Origin: Prevotella sp. UBA1104
Lineage (GTDB): Bacteria > Bacteroidota > Bacteroidia > Bacteroidales > Bacteroidaceae
Assembly (NCBI GenBank): GCA_002314055.1
Contig: DCBP01000074.1
Coordinates: 1-5,426 of the forward strand
Direction of reading: 5' to 3'
Length of the DNA: 5,426 bases
The notes beneath the pieces were generated by a model. It worked only from the letters and a program-made list of their open reading frames with translations. It made no database searches and was not told where the DNA came from. Positions 5,085 through 5,426 of this stretch are shown here, one piece after another. The stretch's first letter is position 1. Every line of letters begins with the position of its first letter. The position numbers were made by a program, and so were the translations under genes.

Positions 5085-5111
5085 TAGCTACTATGAAAAA
5101 AAATACACTCT

Positions 5112-5411
5112 TTATTCTTCGCCTTTTAATCTCCTCTTTAGTGTAGCTATTTCCTCTTGCTGTCTATTATATGCTTTCAGAGCTCTCTCCCTAAGGTCAT
5201 AGTAGGCTACTTTCCATTTATTGCTTTCTGCTTGTAAAATAGACAGACTTTCTTCAAGACGCTTACACTTGTCTTCAAGTTGTTTCAGTTTAGAATCTTG
5301 TTCATTTCTATAACCGGTTCTTGCCCTATGCATGCGCTCTCTGATACCTCCTTCTCTTATAAACTCGTTTTCAAGCTTTTTCATAAAACTCATCATCATT
5401 TTGTCTATCAT
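5112..5411 (-). CDS. Small coiled-coil protein of unknown function, possibly 5'-partial
   Basis: From the ATG at 5411 the frame gives 99 residues; I do not recognise the family. The protein is highly charged and mostly helical. Residues 36-98 have heptad-like spacing of leucines and other hydrophobics (KLKQLEDKCKRLEESLSILQ, then LRERALKAYNRQQEEIATLKRRL), predicting a coiled coil. The N-terminus IDKMMMSFMKKLENEFIREGGIRERMHRARTGYR is basic. There is no signal peptide or membrane segment. The frame stays open through the remaining 15 bases upstream (TTA ACG CTC TGC CAC), so the protein may begin outside the window and this may be only its C-terminal coiled coil; C-terminal tails like this occur in many proteins, so no function is proposed. 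It converges with pheS. An A-run on the plus strand at 5095-5103 gives T-rich sequence after its stop, but I see no hairpin before it. Confidence 0.6.
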   Translation of the reverse strand: MIDKMMMSFMKKLENEFIREGGIRERMHRARTGYRNEQDSKLKQLEDKCKRLEESLSILQAESNKWKVAYYDLRERALKAYNRQQEEIATLKRRLKGEE

Positions 5412-5426
5412 GTGGCAGAGCGTTAA

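Noticed and set aside
4999..5202. Plus-strand 67-codon ORF with SRF repeats
   Set aside because: It is a translation of the 9-bp CTAG array from a TTG start, then runs antisense through the coiled-coil gene; no domain or credible start.

Overview
The window looks like chromosomal DNA of a Bacteroidales bacterium, most likely Prevotella or a close relative. The evidence is a stand-alone pheS with no pheT beside it, a cell-envelope GIN (DUF2807) protein, an ECF sigma/small membrane protein/secreted protein operon of a kind typical of this group, and a TTTC-N19-TATCTTTG sequence close to the Bacteroidetes housekeeping promoter consensus. This assignment is inference from gene content, not from a marker tree.

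Left part (28-1458, minus strand): a three-gene operon encoding an ECF sigma factor, a single-pass membrane protein that is probably its anti-sigma factor (ATGA overlap), and a small secreted protein resembling DUF6108/DUF4252 families.

Middle part (about 1511-2934): an island bounded by two inverted copies of a roughly 80-100 bp element built from GTGAGGG/CCCTCAC units around a CCCTGTTTATCG core. Inside are a strong 11-bp hairpin, a Bacteroidetes-type promoter, a highly structured stretch (1880-2121) that can fold in two mutually exclusive ways and ends like an intrinsic terminator, and a 205-codon ORF. That ORF fuses the start of a type III-like DNA methyltransferase (Mod) to the nuclease end of the matching restriction subunit (Res). 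It is best read as the scar of a restriction-modification locus that lost its centre by deletion, although the nuclease motif is intact.

Right part (2945-5426): a possible ECF-type promoter, a secreted GIN-domain protein with a GSGD repeat about every 20 residues, then pheS (phenylalanyl-tRNA synthetase alpha) with a clear intrinsic terminator. After it comes a tandem array of 9-bp TAGAnnnnC units holding every CTAG in the window. At the right edge is a converging small coiled-coil gene of unknown function whose 5' end may lie outside the window.

The most noteworthy items are the Mod-Res fusion, the bistable RNA-like structure just upstream of it, and the pair of inverted GTGAGGG elements. 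The elements bracket the island and sit at similar distances upstream of the sigma operon and the GIN gene.
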